NCBI GenBank assembly: GCA_021740825.1
Contig: JAIOZA010000006.1
Location: 45,810 to 109,809 of the forward strand
DNA: 64,000 nt
Source of the DNA: Bacteroidia bacterium
GTDB taxonomy: Bacteria > Bacteroidota > Bacteroidia > B-17B0 > Aurantibacillaceae
Direction: 5' to 3'
The position numbers were made by a program, and so were the translations under genes. Of the stretch, positions 25,900 to 34,751 are shown one piece after another. Within the stretch, counting starts at the first letter, position 1. Every line of letters begins with the position of its first letter. A model generated the notes under the pieces. That model was not told the DNA's origin. It saw nothing but the letters and a program-made list of their open reading frames with translations, and searched no databases.

Positions 25900-27243
25900 T
25901 TATGAAATTCTATTTGTATCCCATTGCTCCATATAATCAGCAACTCTCCTTAAAAAACTTCCTCCCAAAGATCCATCAACAACTCTATGATCATATGATA
26001 AAGATAAAAACATAAAATGTCTTATTGCTATCACATCGCCTTGAGGAGTTTCAATTACTGCAGGTTTCTTTTTAATAGTGCCTACTGCTAAAATTGCAAC
26101 TTGAGGCTGCAAAATTATTGGAGTACCCATCACATTTCCAAAACCACCTACGTTAGTTAAAGTAAATGTTCCACCTTGAATTTCATCTGGCGCTAACTTA
26201 TTTGCACGAGCTCTATTTGCCAAATCATTAACATCTTTAGTTATTCCTACAAGGTTTTTTTGATCTGCATTTTTAATCACTGGAACAATTAAATTACCAG
26301 TTGGCAAAGCAGCAGCCATACCTATATTAATATTTTTACGCTTAATAATTTTTGTCCCACTTTGATCAACAGATACATTAATCATTGGAAAATCCTTAAT
26401 AGCTTTGGCTACACACTCTATAAACAATGGAGTAAATGTAATTTTTTCTCCTTCTCTTTTTTCAAAATCTTTTTTAACCCTATCTCTCCATTGAACTAAA
26501 TTAGTAACGTCGGCCTCAACAAAAGAAGTAACATGCGGCGAAACATGCTTGCTCATTACCATATTATCAGCAATGATTTTTCGCATACGATCCATTTCGA
26601 TAATTTCGTCTCCAGCACCTACAGAAACAGCAGGACGTTGAACTAATACTGTATTATCTGGAACACCAACCATTGATTTAGTTGCTGCTGGTGCAGATAC
26701 GGCAGTAGGATTTTGAACTACTTCTGCAGGAGTACTTTGTTTGTTTCTGTTTGGCAAATAAGCTAAAATATCAGCTTTTGTTACTCTACCATCCTGACCA
26801 GTACCTTTTAGAGCATCTAATTCAGTTAAAGAAATTCCTTCTTCCTTAGCAATACTTTTTACTAAAGGAGAATAAAATTTATCGGAACCTGAAAAATCAA
26901 CATCTACAACTGGTGCAACAATTGCAGGAGCAGAAGATGCAGTAATTGGGGCAGTTTGAGAAGGTGCAGCAATTTGCGGAGCTTCTGCAGCCGAAACATT
27001 TGCATCAGATGAAATAATTGCAATGACAGCACCTACCTGTACAACGTCATTTTCGTTAAATAACTTTTTAATTAGTTTTCCCTCAAATGGTGAGGGAATT
27101 TCTGAGTCAACTTTGTCTGTTGCTATTTCTAAAACAGTTTCATCAATTTTTATTGAATCACCTTCATTTTTAGTCCATTTTATAATGGTTGCTTCTGCAA
27201 CACTTTCACCCATTTTGGGCATTGTTAATTCAAATTGAGCCAT
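25900..27243 (-). CDS. dihydrolipoamide acyltransferase (E2 of a 2-oxoacid dehydrogenase complex)
   Basis: 447-residue E2 core enzyme. An N-terminal lipoyl domain carries the lipoylated lysine in EIATDKVDSEIPSP (Lys near residue 43). An Ala/Pro-rich linker leads to a peripheral subunit-binding domain (SPLVKSIAKEEGISLTELDA, ~129-170), then a second linker and the catalytic domain ending with SLSYDHRVVDGSLGGSF (catalytic His/Asp). It transfers acyl groups from lipoyl to CoA. The sequence alone does not decide between branched-chain, pyruvate or 2-oxoglutarate complexes; the E1 and E3 genes are not adjacent. A strong promoter (TTTG-N19-TATTTTTG) lies 23 nt upstream and a terminator lies after the gene, so it is monocistronic. 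Confidence 0.93.
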   Translation of the reverse strand: MAQFELTMPKMGESVAEATIIKWTKNEGDSIKIDETVLEIATDKVDSEIPSPFEGKLIKKLFNENDVVQVGAVIAIISSDANVSAAEAPQIAAPSQTAPITASSAPAIVAPVVDVDFSGSDKFYSPLVKSIAKEEGISLTELDALKGTGQDGRVTKADILAYLPNRNKQSTPAEVVQNPTAVSAPAATKSMVGVPDNTVLVQRPAVSVGAGDEIIEMDRMRKIIADNMVMSKHVSPHVTSFVEADVTNLVQWRDRVKKDFEKREGEKITFTPLFIECVAKAIKDFPMINVSVDQSGTKIIKRKNINIGMAAALPTGNLIVPVIKNADQKNLVGITKDVNDLANRARANKLAPDEIQGGTFTLTNVGGFGNVMGTPIILQPQVAILAVGTIKKKPAVIETPQGDVIAIRHFMFLSLSYDHRVVDGSLGGSFLRRVADYMEQWDTNRIS

Positions 27244-27266
27244 TGTTGGTAAATTAATGTAGAACG

Positions 27267-27297
27267 CAAAAATAAGGTAATATAGCTATTACACAAA
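27267..27297 (-). promoter_or_regulatory. promoter of the E2 acyltransferase gene (TTTG-N19-TATTTTTG)
   Basis: On the minus strand, a TTTG -33 box (27294-27297) and a perfect TAnnTTTG -7 element TATTTTTG (27267-27274) are 19 nt apart, the spacing expected for the Bacteroidota housekeeping sigma factor. The ATG is 23 nt downstream of the -7 element. Confidence 0.72.
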
Positions 27298-27362
27298 TTT
27301 TTATTAGCCAAGAATTTTGCTACTTGCCCTATTTGATGTCATAAATTTACAATTTGAGATTA

Positions 27363-27548
27363 TTAACTCGCTACAACTTCAATAAAACCAACAAAATTTG
27401 ACTTTTTGATAGTTAAAGATTTGGAATAATTGAGGATATTTTGAATTAAAGAGTCAGAAGGCTCAAAGTCGTGAACAAAAGTTGCCTTTTGTTGCTTGTT
27501 TTTAGTGGTTTTTAAAATTGTAGAAACAAGAGTAGAAGTTTTTTGCAT
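27363..27548 (-). CDS. small hypothetical protein (61 aa)
   Basis: Small ORF with ATG at 27548 in the 475-bp gap between the E2 gene and the alpha-2-macroglobulin gene. The protein has a basic leader (MQKTSTLVSTILKTTKNKQQ) and a C-terminal part DSLIQNILNYSKSLTIKKSN ending EVVAS. That C-terminal pattern (xxxIQNILNYSKxLxxKKS) resembles small uncharacterised proteins I associate with Bacteroidota, so I think it is real. It is monocistronic and divergent from the macroglobulin gene. No function can be given. Confidence 0.55.
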   Translation of the reverse strand: MQKTSTLVSTILKTTKNKQQKATFVHDFEPSDSLIQNILNYSKSLTIKKSNFVGFIEVVAS

Positions 27549-27687
27549 AGGCAGTTTTAAAATATAGTTTTATAAAAAACGAAAAGCAAAAAAAATTATT
27601 GTGTAATATTTGACGAATTTTTAAATATAATTGAAAATAACCATAAATAAAGTTTAGTAGCAATTGCATTTGAGCGTATTTTTTATT

Positions 27688-27695
27688 TAATTTTG
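27688..27695 (+). promoter_or_regulatory. -7 element TAATTTTG of the alpha-2-macroglobulin gene
   Basis: Perfect TAnnTTTG match 23 nt upstream of the ATG at 27719. TTG at 27663-27665 lies 22 nt upstream of the element and TTTG at 27669-27672 is 15 nt upstream; either could be the -33 contact. Confidence 0.55.
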
Positions 27696-27718
27696 TTTAA
27701 AATTTCCCTTAAAAAGCT

Positions 27719-30700
27719 ATGTCAATAAAATCAATCTTAGCTGTGTTCTTCATCACAGCATTGTCCATTTATGGATTAACTTATTATTCCTCAACGTCTG
27801 CTAAAAATGATTCAGGATATATTAATCCTGCGTTCAAAGAATACATCTCAGCATACACAGCAGGATATGTTTCGGTTGAAAGTAAAATATTAATTGTTTT
27901 GCAAGAAGAAACAACTGCAGAAATTGAAGAGGGAAAAGAAGTGGACAACACCTTGTTTGATTTTAGTCCGAGTATAGATGGGAAATTAATTTGGATTGAC
28001 AAAAAAACCATTGAATTTAAGCCCTCTGCCAACCTAATTGGTAATCAAAGCTATAAAGCGAGCTTTCATTTAGGAAATATTGTAGTGATCAGTGATGATT
28101 TAAAAGAATTTGACTTTGAATTTACTACGATAAAGCAAGCGATGGAAATAGAGATTGATGAATTTAAAACGGATGAAACAAATAATTTAAAAATTGAAGG
28201 AACTTTAAACACTGCTGATTTTGCAGATAATGTGCTAGTTGAAAAAACTACACATGTAAACCAAGGAACCGCTTCATTACAATTAACATGGATTCATGAA
28301 AACTCTACAACTCATCATTTTATTATAAATAATGTGATTAAAGGAAATGGAAATGTAATGATTGCCTACAGCGGAGAACCTATTGGAGCTGCCGAAATAA
28401 ATACTAGAGAAATAAAAATACCTAATTCAAATGAATTTACTTTATTAAACGTAGTAATAAATAATGAACCCGACCAATATGCCACATTACAATTTTCAGA
28501 TAAAGTGGATCCTAATCAAAACTTAGAAGGATTGATTTCAATTACCAATCAAAATGGGGCAGCTACAGTTTCTGAGTATGATTATAGCGAAAATAATAAT
28601 GAAAAGTTGCCTGTTAAAGAATCTAAACTCACTTACTTAATCGAGAATAACTCGATTAAAATATACACAAATGAGCGCCTTGTTGATTCCAGAGAATTAA
28701 TTATTAGCAATGGAGTAAAAAATAGTGATGGAAAACATTTAAAAGAAGCCATTACTTACCCGCTATTTTTTGAAGATTTAAAACCTAGTGTTCGTTTAGT
28801 TGGTAAAGGTGTAATAATGCCAAACTCTAATGGATTAATATTTCCTTTTGAGGCAGTGAATTTAAATGCAGTAGACATAAGCATCACACGTATTTATGAA
28901 AACAATATGTTACAGTTTTTGCAAGTAAATAGTCTTGATGGTAATCAAGAATTAAGGCGCGTAGGAAAATTAATTATTAAAAAGAAAATCGCTTTACAAA
29001 ATAATGGTAATCCAACTCGTAACAAATGGAATAAATACTCTATTGATTTATCGTCTTTAATAAAAGCTGAACCTGGTGCTTTATATAATATTCGTTTAAG
29101 TTTTAATCGCAATTACTCAACCTATAACTGCCAAGGAGATACAAGTTCAAAAGGAGAAACTGATGTTTATGAGGATAATGAATCTAATGATGATGAAAAA
29201 GATTGGGATTATTATAATTCATACGATAATTATTACGATGAAGGTTATTATTATGATTATAGCGAAAGAGAAAACCCTTGCTCAAAAGCATTTTATAGTA
29301 ACAAGTCCGTTAACAGAAATATTTTAGCAACCAATATCGGATTAATTGCCAAGCGCGGCAATAACGGACAAATCAATTTATTTTGTTCAGATTTAATTTC
29401 AACAAAAGCATTGGGGAATGTTGTGATTGAAGCCTTTGACTACCAGCAACAAAAACTCAAACAAGTCATGACTAACGGAGAAGGTATTGCTTTTTTAGAA
29501 ACTAAACAAAAACCCTTTTTACTCATTGCTAAACTTGGGCAAGAACGCACCTATTTAAAATTAGATGATGGTAACTCATTATCATTAAGTTCATTTGAGG
29601 TGGACGGCGATGTGGTTCAAAAAGGCATCAAAGGATTTATTTACGGAGAACGAGGTGTTTGGCGACCAGGAGATAGTTTATTTTTATCTTTTATTTTAGA
29701 AAACAAAACCAAATCCTTTCCAGAAAATTATCCTGCATCATTGGAATTAATTAATCCTCAGGGACAAGTGGTTCAAAAATTAACGCGTACTAAACATGTT
29801 GATGGTTTTTATAATTTCTCTACTAAAACCGAAAATGCTGCACCAACAGGAGTTTACTTAGCAAAGGTAAAAGTTGGCGGAGCTGTGTTTACTAAAAATA
29901 TCCGAATTGAAACAATAATGCCAAATCGTTTAAAAATAAATTTAGATTATAAAAACGATAAAATTTATAGTAGCGATTTAACTTTAAGTAGTAATCTATA
30001 CATTAATTGGTTGCATGGCGCTCCCGGTAGAAATTTAGAAACAAAAATTGATGTATCTCTATCTAAAATTACAACAGAGTTTAAAGGTTACAAAGGATTT
30101 ACTTTTGACAATCCTGCGCAAAATTTTTATTCGGAAACGCAAACTATTTATAGCGGCAGAACAGATGATAACGGAGCAACGTCTGTTAATGCTCAATTAA
30201 GTGATACTAAAGATGCGCCAGGGTTTTTAGCAGCAAACTTTACTATCAGAGCATTTGAAGAAGGTGGTTCATTTAGTACAGACAGATTTACAATTCCCGT
30301 TTCTCCATTCACAAACTATGTGGGACTAAAAGTTCCTGAAACAAAAGATAACGAACAATATTTAGAAACAGATATTGGCCATAATATTCAAATTGTAACG
30401 GTTGATGAATTTGGTAAAGCAACGTCGCGTTCAAACATCGAAGTAAAAGTATATAAATTAGATTGGCGTTGGTGGTGGGATAATTACAATCAAGATTTAT
30501 CATCCTACATTGGAAGCAATTACCACGAACCAATTTACACTGAACAAATCTCGTCATCAAATGGAAAAGCAAATTTCAAGCTACGCGTTAATCGTCCATC
30601 TTGGGGAAGATATTTAGTTTACGTAAAAGATGTTGAAAGTGGGCATGCCTGCGGAAAAGTTGTATTTATTGATTGGCCGAGCTGGGCAGGTAAATCGCCT

Positions 30701-33346
30701 AAAGGAAATGAAGGAAGTAATGTATTAACCGTTAATACAGATAAAGAAGAATATAAAGTTGGAGAGAAAGCGAAAATTTTAATTCCAAGTCCTAAAGGTG
30801 GTAGAGCTTTAATTAATATAGAAAATGGAAGTCGTACGTTGTTAAGTAAGTGGATTGACACCGATGAAGGTGTAACTGAATATGAATTTTCGGTAACAAA
30901 AGAAATGACTCCAAATATTTATGTATTTGTTCATTTAATTCAACCACATGCGCAAACTATTAACGATCTACCTATTCGTTTATACGGCGTGGCTTCATTA
31001 ATGGTTAAAGATGAAAACACAATTTTAAAACCAAAAATAAAAACCGATGCTGTTTGGAAACCAGAGAGCCAAGCAATTGTAAAAGTTAGCGAAGAAAACG
31101 GGAAAGAAATGGCTTATACTTTAGCTATTGTTGATGAAGGTTTGTTAGACATCACTCGTTTTAAAACTCCTGATCCATGGAAAGTATTTTATGCGAAAGA
31201 AGCGTTAGGTGTAAAAACGTGGGATATATACGATAATGTTATTGGAGCTTTTGGAAATGCTATGAGTCGTATATTATCCATTGGTGGTGATGCCGCCACA
31301 AATAATAAACCAGAAAACAGTGCCTTACGCTTTAAACCAATGGTGCGTTTTGTTGGCCCATTCCATTTAAAGAAAGGTGAAACCGCTTCGCATAAAATTG
31401 ATATTCCTCAGTACGTTGGTTCAGTAAGAATTATGGCTGTGGCTGGTTACCAAGGTGCTTATGGAAATGCTGAAAAAGCCGTTCCTGTTCGCAAACCATT
31501 AATGATTTTATCAACGCTACCAAGAGTGTTAGGTCCGGGTGAAGAAGTAAATTTGCCAGTGACTATTTTCGCCATGGAGAAAAAAGTAAAAAATGCAACT
31601 GTAACAATTACCACTGATAAATTAATTCAATCGATAGGTGGTAATTCGCAAACCGTTACTTTTAATGCTATTGGAGACAAAGTGATTAACTTTAAATTAA
31701 AAATTAAAGATGCTTTAGGTGTATCTAAAATTAAAATTGTGGCGACAGGTGCTGGTGAAACTGCTTCTGAAAGTATTGAAATTGCTGTTAGAGCAAATAA
31801 CCCAAGCGTTACAGATGCGGATGAATATGTATTAACTGCTAATAAAAATTTATCCATTAATTATGTTCCAATTGGTATTAGCGGGACCAATAAAACCTTT
31901 ATTGAATTATCCACTTTACCTTCTATTAATTTATCACAACGCTTAGAGTATTTAGTTCAATACCCACATGGCTGTGTGGAGCAAACAACCTCATCGGTAT
32001 TTGCGGGATTATATTTAAGCGACATTACAGATTTAAACAACAATCAAAAAGAATTTATTGATAAAGCAACAAAGGCCGCAATTAATAGGTTAAAAGGATT
32101 TCAAACATCTAGTGGTGGTTTATCTTATTGGCCAGGATTAAATAGTGCTGATGAATGGGGAACAAATTACGCAGGTCATTTTTTAATTGAAGCAAAAACA
32201 AAAGGTTACACATTGCCTTATGGCTTGCTAGATAATTGGAAAAAATACCAAAAACAAAAAGCGCAAAATTTTACGAGTAATAAAAACACAGCTTACTATG
32301 GTGAAGATTTAACACAGTCCTACCGTTTGTATACGCTTGCGTTGGCGGGTTCGCCTGAGTTAGGAGCAATGAACCGATTAAAAGAAAAAGCCAGTTTATC
32401 TAACGAAGCTAAATGGCGTTTATCAGCTGCTTATGCGTTGATTGGTCAGACAGATGTAGCAAAAAAAATGGTATACAATGTTTCCTCAAATCCTAAAACT
32501 TACCAAGATTATTATTATACCTATGGCAGTTTAGAACGCGATGATGCCATGATTTTAGAAACCATGACTTTATTAAAAGATAATAGTAATGCGTTTTTAA
32601 AAGTAAAAGCATTAGCTGCTAAATTAGGTAACAATGAATATTGGTTCAGTACACAATCTACTGCTTATTGTTTAATGGCTATAAGTAAGTATGCTAAAGT
32701 TAATGGAGCAAGTTCAAATGTAACTGCTGACGTAAAGATTGGTAATGAAGTAGTTCTAGTTTCCGATTTCTCAAAAACGAAATTTAAAATGATTGAACTA
32801 AAAAATGCAAATAGCAGTGTGCCAATAAAGGTAACTGTAAAAGGTAGTGGTAATTTATTTGCACGTATTGTAAAACAAGGTATTCCAAAAGCAGGAACAG
32901 AAACTGATAAATTTAGTAATTTAGAGTTGATTGTAAATTACAAAACACTGAATGGCAATCCTATCGATGTTTCAAATCTGGAACAAGGGACTGATTTTAT
33001 GGCAGAAGTTACGATTAAAAATCCAGGGGTGAGAGGTATGTATCATAACTTAGCTTTATCACAAATTTTTGCTAGTGGTTGGGAAATTCGTAATCAACGT
33101 TTAGATAATATAACATATGCCAAAGGTGATACTCCTACTTATCAAGATATTAGAGATGATCGTGTTTACTCTTATTTTGATTTAGGCGCTGGTTCAGTAA
33201 AAACATTTAAGGTGTTGTTAAACGCTTCATACAATGGTTTGTATTATTTACCTGGAGTTAATTGCGAAGCTATGTATGATAACAGCGTTAGTGCACATGT
33301 ATCTGGTAAATGGGTAACCATTAAAAAGCAAGGAGAGATACAATAA
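27719..33346 (+). CDS. alpha-2-macroglobulin family protein with thioester
   Basis: 1875-residue envelope protein, a bacterial homologue of the eukaryotic protease inhibitor that traps proteases. It has an N-terminal membrane/signal segment (SILAVFFITALSIYGLTYY), a series of MG-type beta domains including the MG2-like GVWRPGDSLFLSFILENK near residue 650, and the thioester motif YPHGCVEQTTS with the reactive cysteine at about residue 1419 and the paired Gln two residues later. An Asp/Tyr-rich low-complexity insert (residues ~480-520, DWDYYNSYDNYYDEGYYYDY) interrupts the N-terminal part. No lipobox is seen, so it is periplasmic or inner-membrane tethered. The usual partner PbpC is not in the window; bshB1 follows on its own promoter. 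Confidence 0.93.
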   Translation: MSIKSILAVFFITALSIYGLTYYSSTSAKNDSGYINPAFKEYISAYTAGYVSVESKILIVLQEETTAEIEEGKEVDNTLFDFSPSIDGKLIWIDKKTIEFKPSANLIGNQSYKASFHLGNIVVISDDLKEFDFEFTTIKQAMEIEIDEFKTDETNNLKIEGTLNTADFADNVLVEKTTHVNQGTASLQLTWIHENSTTHHFIINNVIKGNGNVMIAYSGEPIGAAEINTREIKIPNSNEFTLLNVVINNEPDQYATLQFSDKVDPNQNLEGLISITNQNGAATVSEYDYSENNNEKLPVKESKLTYLIENNSIKIYTNERLVDSRELIISNGVKNSDGKHLKEAITYPLFFEDLKPSVRLVGKGVIMPNSNGLIFPFEAVNLNAVDISITRIYENNMLQFLQVNSLDGNQELRRVGKLIIKKKIALQNNGNPTRNKWNKYSIDLSSLIKAEPGALYNIRLSFNRNYSTYNCQGDTSSKGETDVYEDNESNDDEKDWDYYNSYDNYYDEGYYYDYSERENPCSKAFYSNKSVNRNILATNIGLIAKRGNNGQINLFCSDLISTKALGNVVIEAFDYQQQKLKQVMTNGEGIAFLETKQKPFLLIAKLGQERTYLKLDDGNSLSLSSFEVDGDVVQKGIKGFIYGERGVWRPGDSLFLSFILENKTKSFPENYPASLELINPQGQVVQKLTRTKHVDGFYNFSTKTENAAPTGVYLAKVKVGGAVFTKNIRIETIMPNRLKINLDYKNDKIYSSDLTLSSNLYINWLHGAPGRNLETKIDVSLSKITTEFKGYKGFTFDNPAQNFYSETQTIYSGRTDDNGATSVNAQLSDTKDAPGFLAANFTIRAFEEGGSFSTDRFTIPVSPFTNYVGLKVPETKDNEQYLETDIGHNIQIVTVDEFGKATSRSNIEVKVYKLDWRWWWDNYNQDLSSYIGSNYHEPIYTEQISSSNGKANFKLRVNRPSWGRYLVYVKDVESGHACGKVVFIDWPSWAGKSPKGNEGSNVLTVNTDKEEYKVGEKAKILIPSPKGGRALINIENGSRTLLSKWIDTDEGVTEYEFSVTKEMTPNIYVFVHLIQPHAQTINDLPIRLYGVASLMVKDENTILKPKIKTDAVWKPESQAIVKVSEENGKEMAYTLAIVDEGLLDITRFKTPDPWKVFYAKEALGVKTWDIYDNVIGAFGNAMSRILSIGGDAATNNKPENSALRFKPMVRFVGPFHLKKGETASHKIDIPQYVGSVRIMAVAGYQGAYGNAEKAVPVRKPLMILSTLPRVLGPGEEVNLPVTIFAMEKKVKNATVTITTDKLIQSIGGNSQTVTFNAIGDKVINFKLKIKDALGVSKIKIVATGAGETASESIEIAVRANNPSVTDADEYVLTANKNLSINYVPIGISGTNKTFIELSTLPSINLSQRLEYLVQYPHGCVEQTTSSVFAGLYLSDITDLNNNQKEFIDKATKAAINRLKGFQTSSGGLSYWPGLNSADEWGTNYAGHFLIEAKTKGYTLPYGLLDNWKKYQKQKAQNFTSNKNTAYYGEDLTQSYRLYTLALAGSPELGAMNRLKEKASLSNEAKWRLSAAYALIGQTDVAKKMVYNVSSNPKTYQDYYYTYGSLERDDAMILETMTLLKDNSNAFLKVKALAAKLGNNEYWFSTQSTAYCLMAISKYAKVNGASSNVTADVKIGNEVVLVSDFSKTKFKMIELKNANSSVPIKVTVKGSGNLFARIVKQGIPKAGTETDKFSNLELIVNYKTLNGNPIDVSNLEQGTDFMAEVTIKNPGVRGMYHNLALSQIFASGWEIRNQRLDNITYAKGDTPTYQDIRDDRVYSYFDLGAGSVKTFKVLLNASYNGLYYLPGVNCEAMYDNSVSAHVSGKWVTIKKQGEIQ

Positions 33347-33419
33347 AGTTATGCTTAACTTGTTTCAGCACATCATACGAGGCACCTAAACAAGTAGAGT
33401 GTGAAGAATAAAACTTAAT

Positions 33420-33427
33420 TATATTTG
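33420..33427 (+). promoter_or_regulatory. -7 element TATATTTG of bshB1, 4 nt before the start codon
   Basis: Perfect TAnnTTTG element; only TAAA separates it from the ATG at 33432. Transcription would start at or next to the A of ATG, giving a leaderless mRNA. Confidence 0.6.
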
Positions 33428-33431
33428 TAAA

Positions 33432-34148
33432 ATGAAACTAGATATATTAGCAATAGGTGTTCATCCCGATGATGTTGAATTATCGGCAGCTGGAACTATT
33501 TTAAAACATATTGCACTCGGAAAAAGTGTTGGTATTTTAGATTTAACCAAAGGAGAATTAGGTACCCGTGGCAGCGCAGAATTACGCACGCAAGAAGCAA
33601 CTAATGCAGCGAAAATTTTAGGAATTTCGGTGAGAGAACAATTAGAAATGAAAGATGCCTTTTTTCAAAACAACGAAGTACACCAAAAACAAATTATTCA
33701 AATCCTTCGCAAATACCAACCAGAAATTGTTTTATGTAATGCTATTTCCGACAGACATCCTGATCATGGACGATCAGCTAAACTTGCAGTAGATGCATGT
33801 TTTTATAGCGGATTAATAAAAATAAAAACAATACTTGACGGTATTAGTCAATCAGCATGGCGACCAAAAGCTGTGTATCATTATATACAAGATAATTTTA
33901 TTGAACCTGATTTTGTAATTGATATCACCGATTTTATGGATAAAAAAACGGAAGCAATTATGGCTTACTCCTCGCAATTTTTTAATCCCCTTTCCGTAGA
34001 ACCAGAAACCCCCATTTCTAGTAAAAACTTTACTCGAAATATAAAAGCTAAAGCATCCATTTTTGGTAGGGCTATAAATTGTGATTACGCCGAAGGCTTT
34101 AAAGTAAATAGGTATATTGGTGTAGAAAATTTATTTGATTTGAAGTAG
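33432..34148 (+). CDS. bshB1: bacillithiol biosynthesis deacetylase BshB1
   Basis: Zn-dependent N-acetylglucosaminyl-malate deacetylase of the LmbE/PIG-L family, the second step of bacillithiol (low-molecular-weight thiol) synthesis. The zinc site is in LAIGVHPDDVELSAAGT (His/Asp/Asp) and in ISDRHPDHGRSAKLAV (His). Family-specific segments are TKGELGTRGSAELR and KDAFFQNNEVHQKQI. 238 residues is the standard length. BshB1 is characteristic of Bacteroidota and Firmicutes. bshA and bshC are elsewhere. The gene has its own -7 element abutting the start codon. Confidence 0.95.
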   Translation: MKLDILAIGVHPDDVELSAAGTILKHIALGKSVGILDLTKGELGTRGSAELRTQEATNAAKILGISVREQLEMKDAFFQNNEVHQKQIIQILRKYQPEIVLCNAISDRHPDHGRSAKLAVDACFYSGLIKIKTILDGISQSAWRPKAVYHYIQDNFIEPDFVIDITDFMDKKTEAIMAYSSQFFNPLSVEPETPISSKNFTRNIKAKASIFGRAINCDYAEGFKVNRYIGVENLFDLK

Positions 34149-34156
34149 TTTTTTTG

Positions 34157-34164
34157 TAAATTTG
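34157..34164 (+). promoter_or_regulatory. -7 element TAAATTTG of the toxin-antitoxin operon, 3 nt before the start codon
   Basis: Perfect TAnnTTTG element with only ATT between it and the ATG at 34168. The TTG used by the ORF track at 34162 overlaps this element, which argues for the downstream ATG as the real start and for leaderless transcription. Confidence 0.6.
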
Positions 34165-34167
34165 ATT

Positions 34168-34401
34168 ATGAGCACAAAGGATTTAAAATATTTGTTAATC
34201 TCTAAAATAGATGACACCGATGATGAACAGCTTCTGAAAGCTATTTATACACTTTTAAATTCAACAAACCCTCAAGATAATTTCACTGTCAACGAGGCTC
34301 AAGCAACTTCAATCTACAAAGGAAAAAAAGATATTGAACTTGGTAATTATATCTTAAACGAAGACTTACATAATGATGTAATGAAATGGATAAGCAAATA
34401 A
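34168..34401 (+). CDS. putative type II antitoxin
   Basis: 77-residue acidic protein of the Bacteroidota small addiction-module antitoxin type: a helical N-terminal part (STKDLKYLLISKIDDTDDEQLLKAIYTLLNS) and a charged, probably disordered toxin-binding tail ending NDVMKWISK. It likely neutralises the downstream RelE/ParE toxin and may autoregulate the operon; I do not recognise the DNA-binding fold with certainty. Overlaps the toxin ORF by 16 bp. I use ATG 34168, because the track's TTG lies inside the promoter element. Confidence 0.78.
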   Translation: MSTKDLKYLLISKIDDTDDEQLLKAIYTLLNSTNPQDNFTVNEAQATSIYKGKKDIELGNYILNEDLHNDVMKWISK

Positions 34402-34682
34402 TTTGGTCAATTAAAGCTAAAGAAGAATTATTTGATACTTTAGAATTTTGGAGTAAGCATAATCAATCAAATACATACTCGTCACATTTATATCAAAAAA
34501 TACAAATTAATATAAAATACATTTCCGAAAACAACTTTATAGGAAAAGCCACTAATATAAGCGGTGTAAGAGTTATTGTTGTATCGAATTATCTCCTATT
34601 CTATCAAGTTTCAGAAAAACATATTGAAATTTTATCTCTATTTGATAGTCGCAGAAATCCAAAGGATATCAATATTAAATAA
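34386..34682 (+). CDS. RelE/ParE-family toxin
   Basis: 98-residue protein of the RelE/ParE superfamily. The typical start SIKAKEELFDTLEFW aligns with the first helix, and the strand-rich second half contains GVRVIVVSNYLLFYQV followed by IEILSLFDSRRNPKDI, where DSRRNP is the conserved C-terminal motif. It could be an mRNA interferase (RelE-like) or a gyrase poison (ParE-like); the sequence does not decide. It overlaps the antitoxin gene by 16 bp, the classical antitoxin-first order. The locus lies between bshB1 and a T9SS cargo gene. Confidence 0.88.
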   Translation: MDKQIIWSIKAKEELFDTLEFWSKHNQSNTYSSHLYQKIQINIKYISENNFIGKATNISGVRVIVVSNYLLFYQVSEKHIEILSLFDSRRNPKDINIK

Positions 34683-34751
34683 TCTCTTTTCACTAATCTC
34701 TTAATTTTTTTATAAAAATATTTAGTAGCAATTCAGCATTTCGGAAAAACT

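Noticed and set aside
29150-29280. Tandem GATTATTATAAT-like repeats as a separate repeat element
   Set aside because: They simply encode the Asp/Tyr-rich insert of the macroglobulin and show no regular nucleotide period.
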